A DNA stretch of 64,000 bases from Celerinatantimonas sp046054195 (GTDB lineage: Bacteria; Pseudomonadota; Gammaproteobacteria; Enterobacterales; Celerinatantimonadaceae), in NCBI RefSeq assembly GCF_046054195.1, contig NZ_JBEQCS010000005.1, positions 1-64,000 on the forward strand, in the 5' to 3' direction. Under the pieces are notes generated by a model. The model ran no database searches. It was not told the origin of the DNA and saw nothing but the letters and a program-made list of their open reading frames with translations. Positions 8,871 to 18,155 of this stretch are shown here, piece after piece. Both the position numbers and the translations under genes were made by a program. Each line of letters starts with the position of its first letter. The stretch's first letter is position 1.

Positions 8871-10004
8871 ATGAAGATTTTAGTGTTAGGGGCAGGCCAG
8901 CTGGCGCGGATGATGGCGCTTGATGGATTACCACTTAACCTTGAGCTCAGAGCATTTGATGTGGGCCCTGGCAAAGTTGTTCACCCGCTTTCAGGCGATA
9001 GTTATGAGCAGTCTCTGGCACAGGCAATTGACTGGGCCGATGTAATCACGAGCGAGTTTGAACACATCCCTTACGATGTTCTTGATACCTGCGAGCAAAG
9101 CGGCAAAATGTACCCTGATGCCAAAGCGATTAAAGCAGGCGGGGACCGGCGCAAAGAAAAACAACTGCTCGAGCAAGCCAACGTTGCCAATGCACCGCAT
9201 GTGATTATCACCGATAAAGCAAGTTTTGAAAAAGCGCTCAGTGAACTTGCTACACCCATGGTCTTAAAAAGCGCGCTGGCAGGCTATGACGGCAAAGGTC
9301 AATGGCGCTTAAAAGCCAACGACGATGCCAATGCGCTCTACAATGAGCTGGAAGCATTTTTAAATGCCAATCCCAGCCAAGCGATTGTTGGCGAAAAAAT
9401 GATCCCCTTTGATCGCGAAGTATCACTAATTGGTGCTCGCGCTCACGATGGCTCAGTCAAAGTCTATCCGTTGGCTGTCAACCACCACTATCAGGGTGTT
9501 CTTAACTTATCGATTGTTGATGGCAAACAAAGCGATGCTCTGCAGCAACAAGCGCAGCAGATGTTTGAAGCGATTGCAAACACTCTCAATTATGTCGGTG
9601 TGCTCGCCATTGAGTTTTTTGTTGTCGGTGAAAAACTGTTGGTCAACGAAATTGCTCCGCGCGTGCATAATTCAGGGCACTGGAGTCAGCAAGGCGCATT
9701 TGTCAGCCAGTTTGATAACCATCTGCGGGCAGTTGCTAATTTGCCGCTTGGTGATACCGAGCTTAGAACGCCAACTGCCATGATCAACATCTTAGGTCAG
9801 GACGAGGTAGCTCCAGCTATCTACTCAGCGCCCGGCACTCGGGTTCATTGGTATGGCAAAGACAAACGTCCAGGTCGCAAAATGGGCCACATTAATGTCA
9901 GCGCCGACGATGCAACGCAGTTAATCGCCCGCATCAAGGATATCGCTAAACTGTTACCTTCGGATCAATTCCCGGGTTTACATGAATATCTAGAGAATCA
10001 TTAA
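8871..10004 (+). CDS. purK: N5-carboxyaminoimidazole ribonucleotide synthase
   Basis: PurK uses ATP and bicarbonate to carboxylate AIR to N5-CAIR, the substrate of PurE. It is an ATP-grasp enzyme: N-terminal LGAGQLARMM, central VLKSALAGYDGKGQ (about residues 130-143) for nucleotide binding, and NEIAPRVHNSGHWS (about 262-275) for metal and substrate. It is translated directly after purE with GAGGA upstream. Its TAA stop shares the palindrome TTAA with the stop of convergent yrdD. Confidence 0.96.
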   Translation: MKILVLGAGQLARMMALDGLPLNLELRAFDVGPGKVVHPLSGDSYEQSLAQAIDWADVITSEFEHIPYDVLDTCEQSGKMYPDAKAIKAGGDRRKEKQLLEQANVANAPHVIITDKASFEKALSELATPMVLKSALAGYDGKGQWRLKANDDANALYNELEAFLNANPSQAIVGEKMIPFDREVSLIGARAHDGSVKVYPLAVNHHYQGVLNLSIVDGKQSDALQQQAQQMFEAIANTLNYVGVLAIEFFVVGEKLLVNEIAPRVHNSGHWSQQGAFVSQFDNHLRAVANLPLGDTELRTPTAMINILGQDEVAPAIYSAPGTRVHWYGKDKRPGRKMGHINVSADDATQLIARIKDIAKLLPSDQFPGLHEYLENH

Positions 10005-10591
10005 GAGCTCTTGCCGGAGTCATCTTCAGGCTCCGGCTGTATTTTCCCGCATTTTTTGCTGGCGCAATATAACCGCTCATGGCCACCTTTTGAGCGTTTG
10101 ACCAAAAGCTCAAAACCACAGAACTGACACATTCCTACAACCGGCTGATAATTTACGGCAAACTTACACTTAGGATAGCAATTACACGCGTAAAACGTTT
10201 TGCCATAGCGCGATTGACGTCGGACGATTTTCCCCTCATGGCAGCTAGGACAAGGAATATCTTCTTCGGCCTGTTGCGCATTCAGCGGCTCGATATGGTT
10301 ACATTCAGGAAAACCACTGCAACCGACAAATAAGCCATAACGGCCACTGCGCAGCACCAGTTCTCGACCACATTCAGGACACACTGTCCCTGGCAGCGGC
10401 TTTTCGATTTTCGCGCTGTCATCATGCAAAGGACGGGAATAGCTACATTCAGGATAACGGCTACAACCTATAAAGGAGCCGTTTTTACGATGGTGATACA
10501 CAAGTGGCGCGCCACACTCTGGACAAGGGTCATCAGGCCCTTCCAGCGCATGTTTGTGCGCAGAAAACAATTTGGGGTCTATCTTAGCCAT
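10001..10591 (-). CDS. yrdD: DNA-binding topoisomerase C4 zinc-finger protein YrdD
   Basis: The protein is built from repeated C4 zinc ribbons of the topoisomerase I tail type (zf-C4_Topoisom): CPECG...GCSRYPEC, CPECG...GCSGFPEC, CPSCH...ACNCYPKC and a last CQFCG...CASKKC, spread over residues 23-185. It is a free-standing version of the TopA C-terminal domain. A role in DNA binding is inferred from the family; the function of YrdD is not established. The position near smg and dprA matches E. coli. Confidence 0.9.
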   Translation of the reverse strand: MAKIDPKLFSAHKHALEGPDDPCPECGAPLVYHHRKNGSFIGCSRYPECSYSRPLHDDSAKIEKPLPGTVCPECGRELVLRSGRYGLFVGCSGFPECNHIEPLNAQQAEEDIPCPSCHEGKIVRRQSRYGKTFYACNCYPKCKFAVNYQPVVGMCQFCGFELLVKRSKGGHERLYCASKKCGKIQPEPEDDSGKSS

Positions 10592-10618
10592 AAATCTCTT
10601 AACAAAAACCTGTCAATG

Positions 10619-10639
10619 ATGATGGGTGAGGCCCATCAT
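10619..10639. terminator. Hairpin between smg and yrdD
   Basis: ATGATGGG and CCCATCAT form a perfect eight-base-pair stem with a five-base loop just after the smg stop. There is no T-run, so it may be an attenuating or RNA-stabilizing hairpin rather than a full terminator. Confidence 0.4.
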
Positions 10640-10651
10640 AACAGATTACTG

Positions 10652-11125
10652 TTAATGCAAGATGCCATCACCCACTTCGAAAAGAAGCTCTTCCATTTGC
10701 TGGTAAGCTGATTCACTTCCGGGAACATTAAACAGCACCATCAGAATGATCCACTTAAGATCTTCAAGTTCAATCTCAGGGCTATCCAGTTCCATAACAC
10801 GGTCAATGACCATCTCACGAGTTTCGGCTGTCAACACTTTAATCTGTTCTAAGAACATTAAAAAGCCGCGACATTCCACATCTAACTTCGCCATTTCTGG
10901 GGCAGTAAAGATACGAATTGCGGGTGTTGCAGACGGATTCAGATAAGGATGGGTATCACTTTCCTGAAGTGCAGCAAGCTGCTCCAGCCAATCCAAGGCT
11001 TTATAGATCTCCTCTTTTCGAAAACCTGCACGAGTAAGCTCATCGGTAAGCTCATCATGATCCATTAACAATTCAACATCGCTATGGATGTATGTTTCGA
11101 AAAGATACATGAGGATATCAAACAT
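10652..11125 (-). CDS. smg: Smg family protein (DUF494)
   Basis: This is a small acidic cytosolic protein of the Smg/DUF494 family, 157 residues, starting MFDILMYLFETYIHSD as in E. coli Smg. The start overlaps the dprA stop in TGATG, so translation is coupled. Function is not established; conserved linkage to dprA is the main clue. Confidence 0.92.
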   Translation of the reverse strand: MFDILMYLFETYIHSDVELLMDHDELTDELTRAGFRKEEIYKALDWLEQLAALQESDTHPYLNPSATPAIRIFTAPEMAKLDVECRGFLMFLEQIKVLTAETREMVIDRVMELDSPEIELEDLKWIILMVLFNVPGSESAYQQMEELLFEVGDGILH

Positions 11126-12225
11126 CACGGGTTCCTCCTCAATCGGACATAACCGCCGGGTACAACGCCAATAAAACCAGACATTTCCAGTTCAATCAGT
11201 TTTCCGACGACTTGTTCTACGGGCAGTAAGCTGCGTTCGACAATTTCATCAATCGATGTCGTCTCATAACCTACGTTATCCAACAATCCACCCGTTGGCA
11301 ATTGTTGTTGGCAACTATTATCTGATGGTAACGCCTTTTTGTCCAAAATATCTGGCGCAATCGGAATTACCTCTTCTAAAATATCGGCTGCTGACGTGAT
11401 GAGTTTAGCCCCATGCTGAATTAATCGATGTGGCCCCTCGGTTAAAGGGTTGTCTATATTTCCGGGAATAGCAAATATTTCGCGATTTTGTTCAAGGGCA
11501 TAATGAGCGGTGATGAGCGAGCCGCTTTTGAGCGCCGCTTCAGAGACCATAACCCCAATGCTTAACGCGCTAATCACGCGATTGCGACGCGGGAAGTGTT
11601 GTGCATTCGCCGCGGTTCCGGGGAAAAATTCACTCACCAACGCCCCTTGGCAGCTAATTTGCTGGGCGAGCTGGCGATGCCGAGCCGGATAAATGCGATC
11701 GCATCCCGTGCCCATCACCGCAATGGTTTGCCCTTTTTCAAGCGCGCCTTGATGAGCTGCGCCATCGATTCCCAAAGCCAAGCCGCTGGTAATCACAATG
11801 CCACATTCAGCAAGCTGAGCCGCAATATGGCTCACTTGCCGCTTGGCAACGATTCCCGCCTGACGGCTACCTACAATGGCTATTTGCCTCTTTGCTAGAG
11901 CGCTCACCGAGCCCACCACAAACAACACCGGTGGCGGCGCGACAATTTGCTTTAAGCGCTCAGGGTAAGCGGCATCAGCCAGTGTCACAATATGATGGTT
12001 AGTTGAAGCTTGTCGCCAGAGGCGTGCTTTATCAAGCTGCGCGCATCCAGATAAATACGCTTGAATTTGCGAAGAATTGAAACCATATTCACTAAGAGTT
12101 GTGCGATTAAGCTTGTCTAGTTCATCGCCGCTTAGATGCAAGAGTAGCTTTGCCAGCTTTTTCGGACCGATGCCAGGCACGGCATAAAGGCGCAAAATAA
12201 CATCAGAAATATTTGAATCACTCAT
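11125..12225 (-). CDS. dprA: DNA processing protein DprA (Smf)
   Basis: DprA loads RecA on incoming single-stranded DNA in natural transformation. Domains in order: an N-terminal helix-hairpin region (VPGIGPKKLAKLLL, residues 15-28); the Rossmann-like DprA core (IVGSRQAG, ITSGLALGIDGAAHQGAL, GTGCDRIYP, FPRRNRVISAL, EAALKSGSLITA); and a C-terminal winged helix (about 310-366). Length 366 is typical. It is the first gene of dprA-smg, divergent from def. Presence alone does not show competence, because non-competent bacteria keep it too. Confidence 0.95.
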   Translation of the reverse strand: MSDSNISDVILRLYAVPGIGPKKLAKLLLHLSGDELDKLNRTTLSEYGFNSSQIQAYLSGCAQLDKARLWRQASTNHHIVTLADAAYPERLKQIVAPPPVLFVVGSVSALAKRQIAIVGSRQAGIVAKRQVSHIAAQLAECGIVITSGLALGIDGAAHQGALEKGQTIAVMGTGCDRIYPARHRQLAQQISCQGALVSEFFPGTAANAQHFPRRNRVISALSIGVMVSEAALKSGSLITAHYALEQNREIFAIPGNIDNPLTEGPHRLIQHGAKLITSAADILEEVIPIAPDILDKKALPSDNSCQQQLPTGGLLDNVGYETTSIDEIVERSLLPVEQVVGKLIELEMSGFIGVVPGGYVRLRRNP

Positions 12226-12425
12226 ATTTATCTTTAATTGATTATTTTATCAATTATTGTACACAACCCTGCACCAATGGCGAAACATCGCTGTGACCAA
12301 TGAGACAGATTGGCAAAAGCAATGCGCCAATCACTGGGTAAAGCTGTTTTTTACCGACAGATATGACTAAAATAGCCGGATATATAAGCACGTAACATGA
12401 ACAAAGAAGAAGGTGACCTGTTCCA

Positions 12426-12944
12426 ATGGCAGTTCTGAATGTATTACGATTTCCCGATGAGCGGCTACGCACCATTGCCAAGCCGGTCGCTGAGGTAACC
12501 CCAAAAATTCAACAAATCGTTGATGACATGTTTGACACGATGTATGCCGAAGACGGTGTAGGTCTGGCTGCAACTCAGGTTGATATTCATCAGCGAATTA
12601 TTGTGATGGATTGTTCCGAAACTCGGGACGAGCGTATCGTTTTGATTAATCCAGAGATCATTGAGCGCTCAGCGAGTTGTGCTATGAACGAAGAAGGCTG
12701 CCTGAGTGTTCCTGAATATCGCGCTGAAGTTGAGCGCTCAACTGAAGTTACAGTCAAAGCACTCGATCGCGACGGCAATTCATTTCAGCTGGACGCCACC
12801 GGCCTGCTTGCTATCTGTATTCAGCATGAAATGGATCATCTCAAAGGGAAGCTGTTCATCGATTATCTTTCGCCGCTGAAACGTCAACGAGTGAAACAGA
12901 AAATGGAAAAACTAGCTAAACGCGAAGCTCGCACACGAGCTTAA
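12426..12944 (+). CDS. def: Peptide deformylase
   Basis: Def removes the N-formyl group from new proteins. All three metal motifs are present: GVGLAATQVD (residues 44-53), EGCLSVPEYRAEV with the Cys ligand (about 88-100), and the HEMDHLKGKLF site (about 133-143). Length 172 is normal for type 1B. It begins a def-fmt-rsmB run. GAAGG lies upstream of the ATG. Confidence 0.97.
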   Translation: MAVLNVLRFPDERLRTIAKPVAEVTPKIQQIVDDMFDTMYAEDGVGLAATQVDIHQRIIVMDCSETRDERIVLINPEIIERSASCAMNEEGCLSVPEYRAEVERSTEVTVKALDRDGNSFQLDATGLLAICIQHEMDHLKGKLFIDYLSPLKRQRVKQKMEKLAKREARTRA

Positions 12945-12966
12945 ATGATATTTGCAGGAGTTTAGT

Positions 12967-13920
12967 TTGAAGCCATTACGTATTGTTTTTGCCGGAACCC
13001 CAGATTTTGCGGCACGTCACCTTAGTGCTTTAATTGACAGCCCTTTTGAGGTTGTCGCTGTATATACCCAACCGGATCGCCCAGCTGGACGCGGAAAAAA
13101 ATTAACCGCCAGCGCCGTTAAGCAACTCGCCCAAGAGCATCAATTAACGGTATATCAACCACAGTCACTGCGCAGCGAAGATGCCCAGCAGCAGCTTCGC
13201 GAGTTAAATGCAGACCTAATGGTTGTCGTTGCTTATGGCGTTATTCTGCCCAAAGCAGTTCTTGAGACGCCTAAATATGGCTGTATTAATGTGCATGGCT
13301 CACTTTTGCCGCGCTGGCGCGGAGCCGCCCCGATTCAACGCGCAATTTGGGCAGGAGATGCGAAAACGGGTGTCACCATCATGCAGATGGATGAAGGCCT
13401 TGATACTGGTGACATGCTCCACCAAGCCAGTTTAGAGATTGAACCTTCAGATACTAGCGCATCCCTTTATGAAAAATTAGCGCAAATCGGCCCACAAGCA
13501 CTGTTAGAAGCCCTTGATAAATTGGCCGCGGGAAGTCTTATCGCAGAGCCTCAGGATGAAGCTCAAACCTGCTATGCCAAAAAGTTATCTAAAGCTGAAG
13601 CACAAATTAATTGGCAAGATAGTGCCGCTCATATTGAACGTTGCACCCGGGCATTTAACCCTTGGCCAATGAGCTATTTTCATCACCACGATGTCGATAT
13701 CAAAGTGCACAAAGCAAGCGTCGTTGCATTAGACGAAGCTGCAGCACCTGGTACGATTGTCAGTGCCGATAAACATGGCATTGTCGTTGCCACCCAAGAG
13801 CAAGCGCTCAAATTAGAAGTCCTGCAACTGCCGGGGAAAAAAGCACTCGGCGTCGTTGATCTATTAAATGCTCGCAAAGACTGGTTTACAGTTGGTAGCC
13901 AGTTGGAATTATTATCATGA
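12967..13920 (+). CDS. fmt: Methionyl-tRNA formyltransferase
   Basis: Fmt formylates initiator Met-tRNA using 10-formyl-THF. The N-terminal FAGTPDFAA, the catalytic region NVHGSLLPRWRGAAPIQ with Asn, His and later Asp (MDEGLDTGDML), and a C-terminal OB-like domain are all present. The start is TTG at 12967 with CAGGAG six bases upstream; an in-frame TTG at 12952 would put that ribosome site inside the gene. It overlaps rsmB by ATGA. Confidence 0.96.
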   Translation: MKPLRIVFAGTPDFAARHLSALIDSPFEVVAVYTQPDRPAGRGKKLTASAVKQLAQEHQLTVYQPQSLRSEDAQQQLRELNADLMVVVAYGVILPKAVLETPKYGCINVHGSLLPRWRGAAPIQRAIWAGDAKTGVTIMQMDEGLDTGDMLHQASLEIEPSDTSASLYEKLAQIGPQALLEALDKLAAGSLIAEPQDEAQTCYAKKLSKAEAQINWQDSAAHIERCTRAFNPWPMSYFHHHDVDIKVHKASVVALDEAAAPGTIVSADKHGIVVATQEQALKLEVLQLPGKKALGVVDLLNARKDWFTVGSQLELLS

Positions 13921-15215
13921 AGCCACTTTGTGCGCGTTCTTTAGCAGCCACGATTAGCTACCAAGTTATCGAAAAAAACCAATCGCTCAGCGCTCAGCTT
14001 GATCAACAATTGGAGCGCTGCGCCGCCAAAGACAGACCACTGGTTCAAGAACTTTGTTATGGCGTGATCCGCTTATTACCACGGTTAGATTTTTGGACTC
14101 GGCAGTTGATGGATAAGCCACTCAAAGGCAAATATCGCTGCGGACATTTTCTGATTTTGGTCGGTCTTTATCAGCTCTTTTACACGCGCATTCCACCTCA
14201 TGCGGCGGTCAGCGAAACCGTTCAGGCCAGTCGCGAACTCAAACTGAACAGTTTTAGCAAAGTTATTAATGGCGTATTACGCTCAGCGCTGCGCAAACGA
14301 GATGAGCTAATGGATGCCATCATCAATCAGCCAAGCTTGCAGTTTTGCCATCCTAAATGGCTAAGCGAAGCCATTGAAAATGCCTACCCAGATAGCTGGC
14401 AAGCCGTTTTATCTGCAAACAACGAACGTGCGCCGATGTGGCTGCGAGTCAATCAGCGCCACCAGAATACGACCGATTATTTAGCTCGTCTGAACCAAGA
14501 GCAACTGAACGCTTATCCCAGTCCATTAAGCGTCGATGCGTTGCGCCTTGAACATCCTGTAAGCGTGCATAAACTCCCTGGCTTTGAGCAAGGGGATGTG
14601 TCCGTACAAGATGGCGCTGCGCAAATGGCGGCCCGTCTACTCGACCCACAACCGGGCGAAAAGATTTTAGATGCGTGTGCAGCCCCCGGCGGTAAAACCG
14701 GCCATCTGTTAGAGCTTGCAGACAATCTTGACGTATTGGCGATTGATGTTGATGAACTTAGATTAAGCCGTGTACAAGAAAATCTCACTCGGCTTAAATT
14801 AAAAGCCCGTCTGCAAGTGGCTGATGCATCTCAGCCACAGAGTTTCTCCGATGGCCCTTACGATCGCATTTTATTAGATGCCCCCTGCTCTGCAACGGGC
14901 GTAATTCGACGTCATCCAGATATCAAATGGCTGCGTCGTAAAGATGATATTGATGCTCTAGCCACATTACAGCGCTCGATTCTTGATGCGCTTTGGCAAG
15001 AGCTGAAACCGGGCGGGACACTGTTATACGCAACCTGTTCCATTTTACCGGATGAGAACCGAGCACAAATTGCGAACTTTTTAGCTCAGCAAGAAGATGC
15101 ACAGCTTATCGCAATTAATGAGATGGACACTAAAGAGCAACCGGGCTGGCAAATCCTGCCAGGCGAGCAACACATGGATGGATTCTATTATGCGCGGTTG
15201 CATAAACGGTGCTGA
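13917..15215 (+). CDS. rsmB: 16S rRNA m5C967 methyltransferase
   Basis: RsmB methylates C967 of 16S rRNA with SAM. The N-terminal third is a NusB-like RNA-binding domain (SLSAQLDQQL to about residue 140). The Rossmann domain has DACAAPGGKTGH (SAM motif I, about 248-259), LLDAPCSATGVIRRHPDIKW with one catalytic Cys and LYATCSILPDEN with the nucleophilic Cys. It is translationally coupled to fmt (ATGA) and matches E. coli RsmB in length. Confidence 0.96.
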   Translation: MKPLCARSLAATISYQVIEKNQSLSAQLDQQLERCAAKDRPLVQELCYGVIRLLPRLDFWTRQLMDKPLKGKYRCGHFLILVGLYQLFYTRIPPHAAVSETVQASRELKLNSFSKVINGVLRSALRKRDELMDAIINQPSLQFCHPKWLSEAIENAYPDSWQAVLSANNERAPMWLRVNQRHQNTTDYLARLNQEQLNAYPSPLSVDALRLEHPVSVHKLPGFEQGDVSVQDGAAQMAARLLDPQPGEKILDACAAPGGKTGHLLELADNLDVLAIDVDELRLSRVQENLTRLKLKARLQVADASQPQSFSDGPYDRILLDAPCSATGVIRRHPDIKWLRRKDDIDALATLQRSILDALWQELKPGGTLLYATCSILPDENRAQIANFLAQQEDAQLIAINEMDTKEQPGWQILPGEQHMDGFYYARLHKRC

Positions 15216-15281
15216 GCTTGCCAATCAAGCAGCAGCAGTTCAAACTATGCCTAGTTACAGGCTAATCACCTTGTTAAATCT

Positions 15282-16658
15282 ATGAAAATTATTATTCTTG
15301 GGGCTGGCCAAGTCGGCGGCACCTTAGCTGAAAATTTAGTGGGCGAGAAGTCTGATATTACCGTGGTCGATACGGATAATGAACGGCTACGGGATCTACA
15401 GGACAAATTTGATCTGCGAGTCGTACAAGGTTACGGCTCAGATCCAGATGTATTGCGCGAAGCCGGTGCCCATGATGCCGATATGCTGGTTGCTGTCACC
15501 AACAGTGATGAAACCAACATGATTGCGTGTCAGATTGCCTATACGCTCTTTAATACCCCCAACAAAGTGGCTCGAATTCGCTCCCAGGCCATTTTAGCGG
15601 AGCAGGAAAAACTGTTCCGCCCTGAAGCCATTCCATTGGATCACCTCATTGCTCCGGAACAATTAGTCACTGACTATATCAGTCGCCTTATTGATTATCC
15701 TGGTGCGTTGCAAGTGATGAACTTTGCCAACGGTCAGGTCGGGTTAGTTGCTGTAAAAGCCTATTATGGTGGGCCATTGGTAGGCAATGCCTTATCAGTT
15801 TTACGCGATCATATCCCTAATACCGAAACGCGAGTTGCAGCTATTTTTCGCCGGGATCACGCCATTCGTCCGCAAGGGACTACGGTTATCGAAGCTGATG
15901 ATGAGGTCTTTTTCGTTGCGCCAAGTATGCACATTCGTTCTGTCATGAGTGAGCTGCAGCGCCTTGAAGAACCCTATCGGCGAATTATGATTGTCGGCGG
16001 TGGTAACATTGGTGCGGCTTTAGCACAACGGCTTGAAAATCAGTACAGCGTCAAGCTGATTGAACAGACGCTCGAGCGGGCCGAATACCTCTCTGAAATG
16101 TTAAACAACACCATTGTGTTTTGTGGTGATGCATCCGATCAAGAGCTGTTAAGCGAAGAGCATATTGAGCAGGTGGATGTCTTTATCGCCGTCACCAATG
16201 ACGATGAAGCGAACATTATGTCAGCGATGCTGGCGAAAAAACTCGGCGCGAAAAAAGCGATGGTGCTGATTCAGCGCTCCGCCTATGTTGATTTGGTCCA
16301 AGGCGGCGTCATTGATGTGGCAATATCGCCACAACAAGCCACCTTATCGGCTCTGTTAACCCATGTGCGCAAAGGCGATATCGTCAACGTTTATTCCCTT
16401 CGTCGAGGCGCGGCAGAGGCGATTGAAGCCATTGCCCATGGTGACGAACACACCTCAAAAGTGGTGGGCCGAACCGTTGGAGAACTTAGTTTGCCAACAG
16501 GCACAACCATTGGGGCAGTTGTTCGCGGCGAAGAGGTGATCATCGCCCATGACGACACCCGGATTGAACAAAATGACCATGTGGTGATGTTCTTAGTCGA
16601 TAAGAAATACATTCCGGACGTTGAAAAGCTCTTCCAACCGAGCCCGTTCTTCCTGTGA
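15282..16658 (+). CDS. trkA: Trk potassium uptake system, NAD-binding TrkA
   Basis: TrkA is the cytosolic gating ring subunit for the TrkH channel. It is a tandem of two RCK units: the first Rossmann fold begins IIILGAGQVGGTLAENL, the second IMIVGGGNIGAALAQRL (about residue 234), and each is followed by an RCK_C domain. Length 458 equals E. coli TrkA. The gene overlaps trkH by four bases (GTGA), so the pair is co-translated. Confidence 0.97.
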   Translation: MKIIILGAGQVGGTLAENLVGEKSDITVVDTDNERLRDLQDKFDLRVVQGYGSDPDVLREAGAHDADMLVAVTNSDETNMIACQIAYTLFNTPNKVARIRSQAILAEQEKLFRPEAIPLDHLIAPEQLVTDYISRLIDYPGALQVMNFANGQVGLVAVKAYYGGPLVGNALSVLRDHIPNTETRVAAIFRRDHAIRPQGTTVIEADDEVFFVAPSMHIRSVMSELQRLEEPYRRIMIVGGGNIGAALAQRLENQYSVKLIEQTLERAEYLSEMLNNTIVFCGDASDQELLSEEHIEQVDVFIAVTNDDEANIMSAMLAKKLGAKKAMVLIQRSAYVDLVQGGVIDVAISPQQATLSALLTHVRKGDIVNVYSLRRGAAEAIEAIAHGDEHTSKVVGRTVGELSLPTGTTIGAVVRGEEVIIAHDDTRIEQNDHVVMFLVDKKYIPDVEKLFQPSPFFL

Positions 16659-18112
16659 TCCTCCCGGTTAAGCTACGCCCTATCATCTTCGTCAATGGAT
16701 TAGTGCTGTCTAAACTGGCCCTGTTTATGTACATCCCGGCTGCTGTTGCCTTTTTCACCAACACGCCGGGCGTTGTGAACTTCATTCAGGCAATTGTGAT
16801 TACTCATCTGTTTTCATTTTTACTATTGCGCTTAGGAAAGATGACGCAATCGAGAATGAAAGCACGCGAGATGTTCCTTCTGACCAGTTCGGTGTGGGTG
16901 ATTTGCTGCGCTTTTGGCGCGCTACCCATCATGTTTTTGGGCCACACCAGTTACACCGATGCCTATTTTGAAACCATGTCAGGGCTGACGACAACCGGTT
17001 CAACTATTTTATCTGGCTTAGATAAGTTGCCTCCGGCACTGCTTTTGTGGCGCTCATTATTACAATGGCTAGGCGGCATTGGATTTATTGTATTAGCCGT
17101 GGCGATTCTGCCGTTTCTAAATGTCGGCGGGATGCGGCTGTTCCAAACCGAATCTTCTGATTGGTCGGAAAAAAGTGCCCCACGCACGAAATATGTCGCG
17201 GGTAATATTCTCGCGGTGTACAGCATTTTAAGTATTTTATGCGCCATCGGCTATCGCTTGTCTGGAATGAGCTGGTTTGATGCCATCAACCACTCCATGA
17301 CCACGTTATCCACGGGGGGATATTCCACCTCCGATCAATCGATGGCGCACTTTAGTAAAATCGCTCACTGGAACGGTATTCTATTTATGTTCTTGGGCGG
17401 CTTACCGTTTTTACTTTTTGTCCAAGCACTTCGACAAAAACGGCTCAGTCAGTTAACTCATGACGCCCAAGTACGCGGTTTCTTGCTCATTATCGTCATC
17501 ATCGGCGCTATTATGAGTCTTTGGCTGTGGCAGCATTCCGCTTTGCATTTTACCGATGCGCTGCGTATCAGCCTGTTTAATATCTTATCTATTATTACCA
17601 CAACCGGTTACGGCCTGACGGACTTTAGCCAGTGGGGACATTTCACCACCACACTATTCATCTTTTTGATGTTAGTTGGAGCCTGCTCTGGCTCAACGGC
17701 TGGAGGGCTGAAAATCTTCCGTCTGCAGATAGCTGGAACGCTCTTTCACAAGCAAATTCGCCAACTATTGTATCCACGAGGAATTTTCCCACAACGTTAT
17801 AATGACCGCCCAGTCTCGGATGAAATTATCCGCTCGATGGTGGCATTCACTGTCGCTTATATTTTAACAATCATTGTTCTATCCGCTGCATTAAGCTTTT
17901 TAGGCAGTGGCCCAATCACAGCCATCAGCGGCGCGATTACAGCCGTCGCCAACGTTGGACCAGGTATTGGCTCAGTGATTGGCCCAAGCAGCAACTTTGC
18001 TTCGTTATCAGATATGGCTAAGTGGTTACTAAGTTTAGGAATGTTGATGGGGCGGCTCGAAATTCTAACGGTTGCAGTTTTGTTCTTCCCCGCTTACTGG
18101 CGAGATATTTAA
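16655..18112 (+). CDS. trkH: Trk potassium uptake protein TrkH
   Basis: TrkH is the membrane pore of the Trk K+ system. It has four repeated membrane-pore-membrane units; selectivity-filter-like turns are seen at TTTGSTI, TLSTGGYST, TTTGYGLTD and NVGPGIG. The PAYWRDI tail ends the protein. The start is a GTG overlapping the trkA stop. Length 485 is normal. The next gene downstream is a foreign AT-rich insertion. Confidence 0.96.
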   Translation: MILPVKLRPIIFVNGLVLSKLALFMYIPAAVAFFTNTPGVVNFIQAIVITHLFSFLLLRLGKMTQSRMKAREMFLLTSSVWVICCAFGALPIMFLGHTSYTDAYFETMSGLTTTGSTILSGLDKLPPALLLWRSLLQWLGGIGFIVLAVAILPFLNVGGMRLFQTESSDWSEKSAPRTKYVAGNILAVYSILSILCAIGYRLSGMSWFDAINHSMTTLSTGGYSTSDQSMAHFSKIAHWNGILFMFLGGLPFLLFVQALRQKRLSQLTHDAQVRGFLLIIVIIGAIMSLWLWQHSALHFTDALRISLFNILSIITTTGYGLTDFSQWGHFTTTLFIFLMLVGACSGSTAGGLKIFRLQIAGTLFHKQIRQLLYPRGIFPQRYNDRPVSDEIIRSMVAFTVAYILTIIVLSAALSFLGSGPITAISGAITAVANVGPGIGSVIGPSSNFASLSDMAKWLLSLGMLMGRLEILTVAVLFFPAYWRDI

Positions 18113-18155
18113 TTTATACTCCTTAACTAAAACTATTAATGTGTGATTCTAGACT

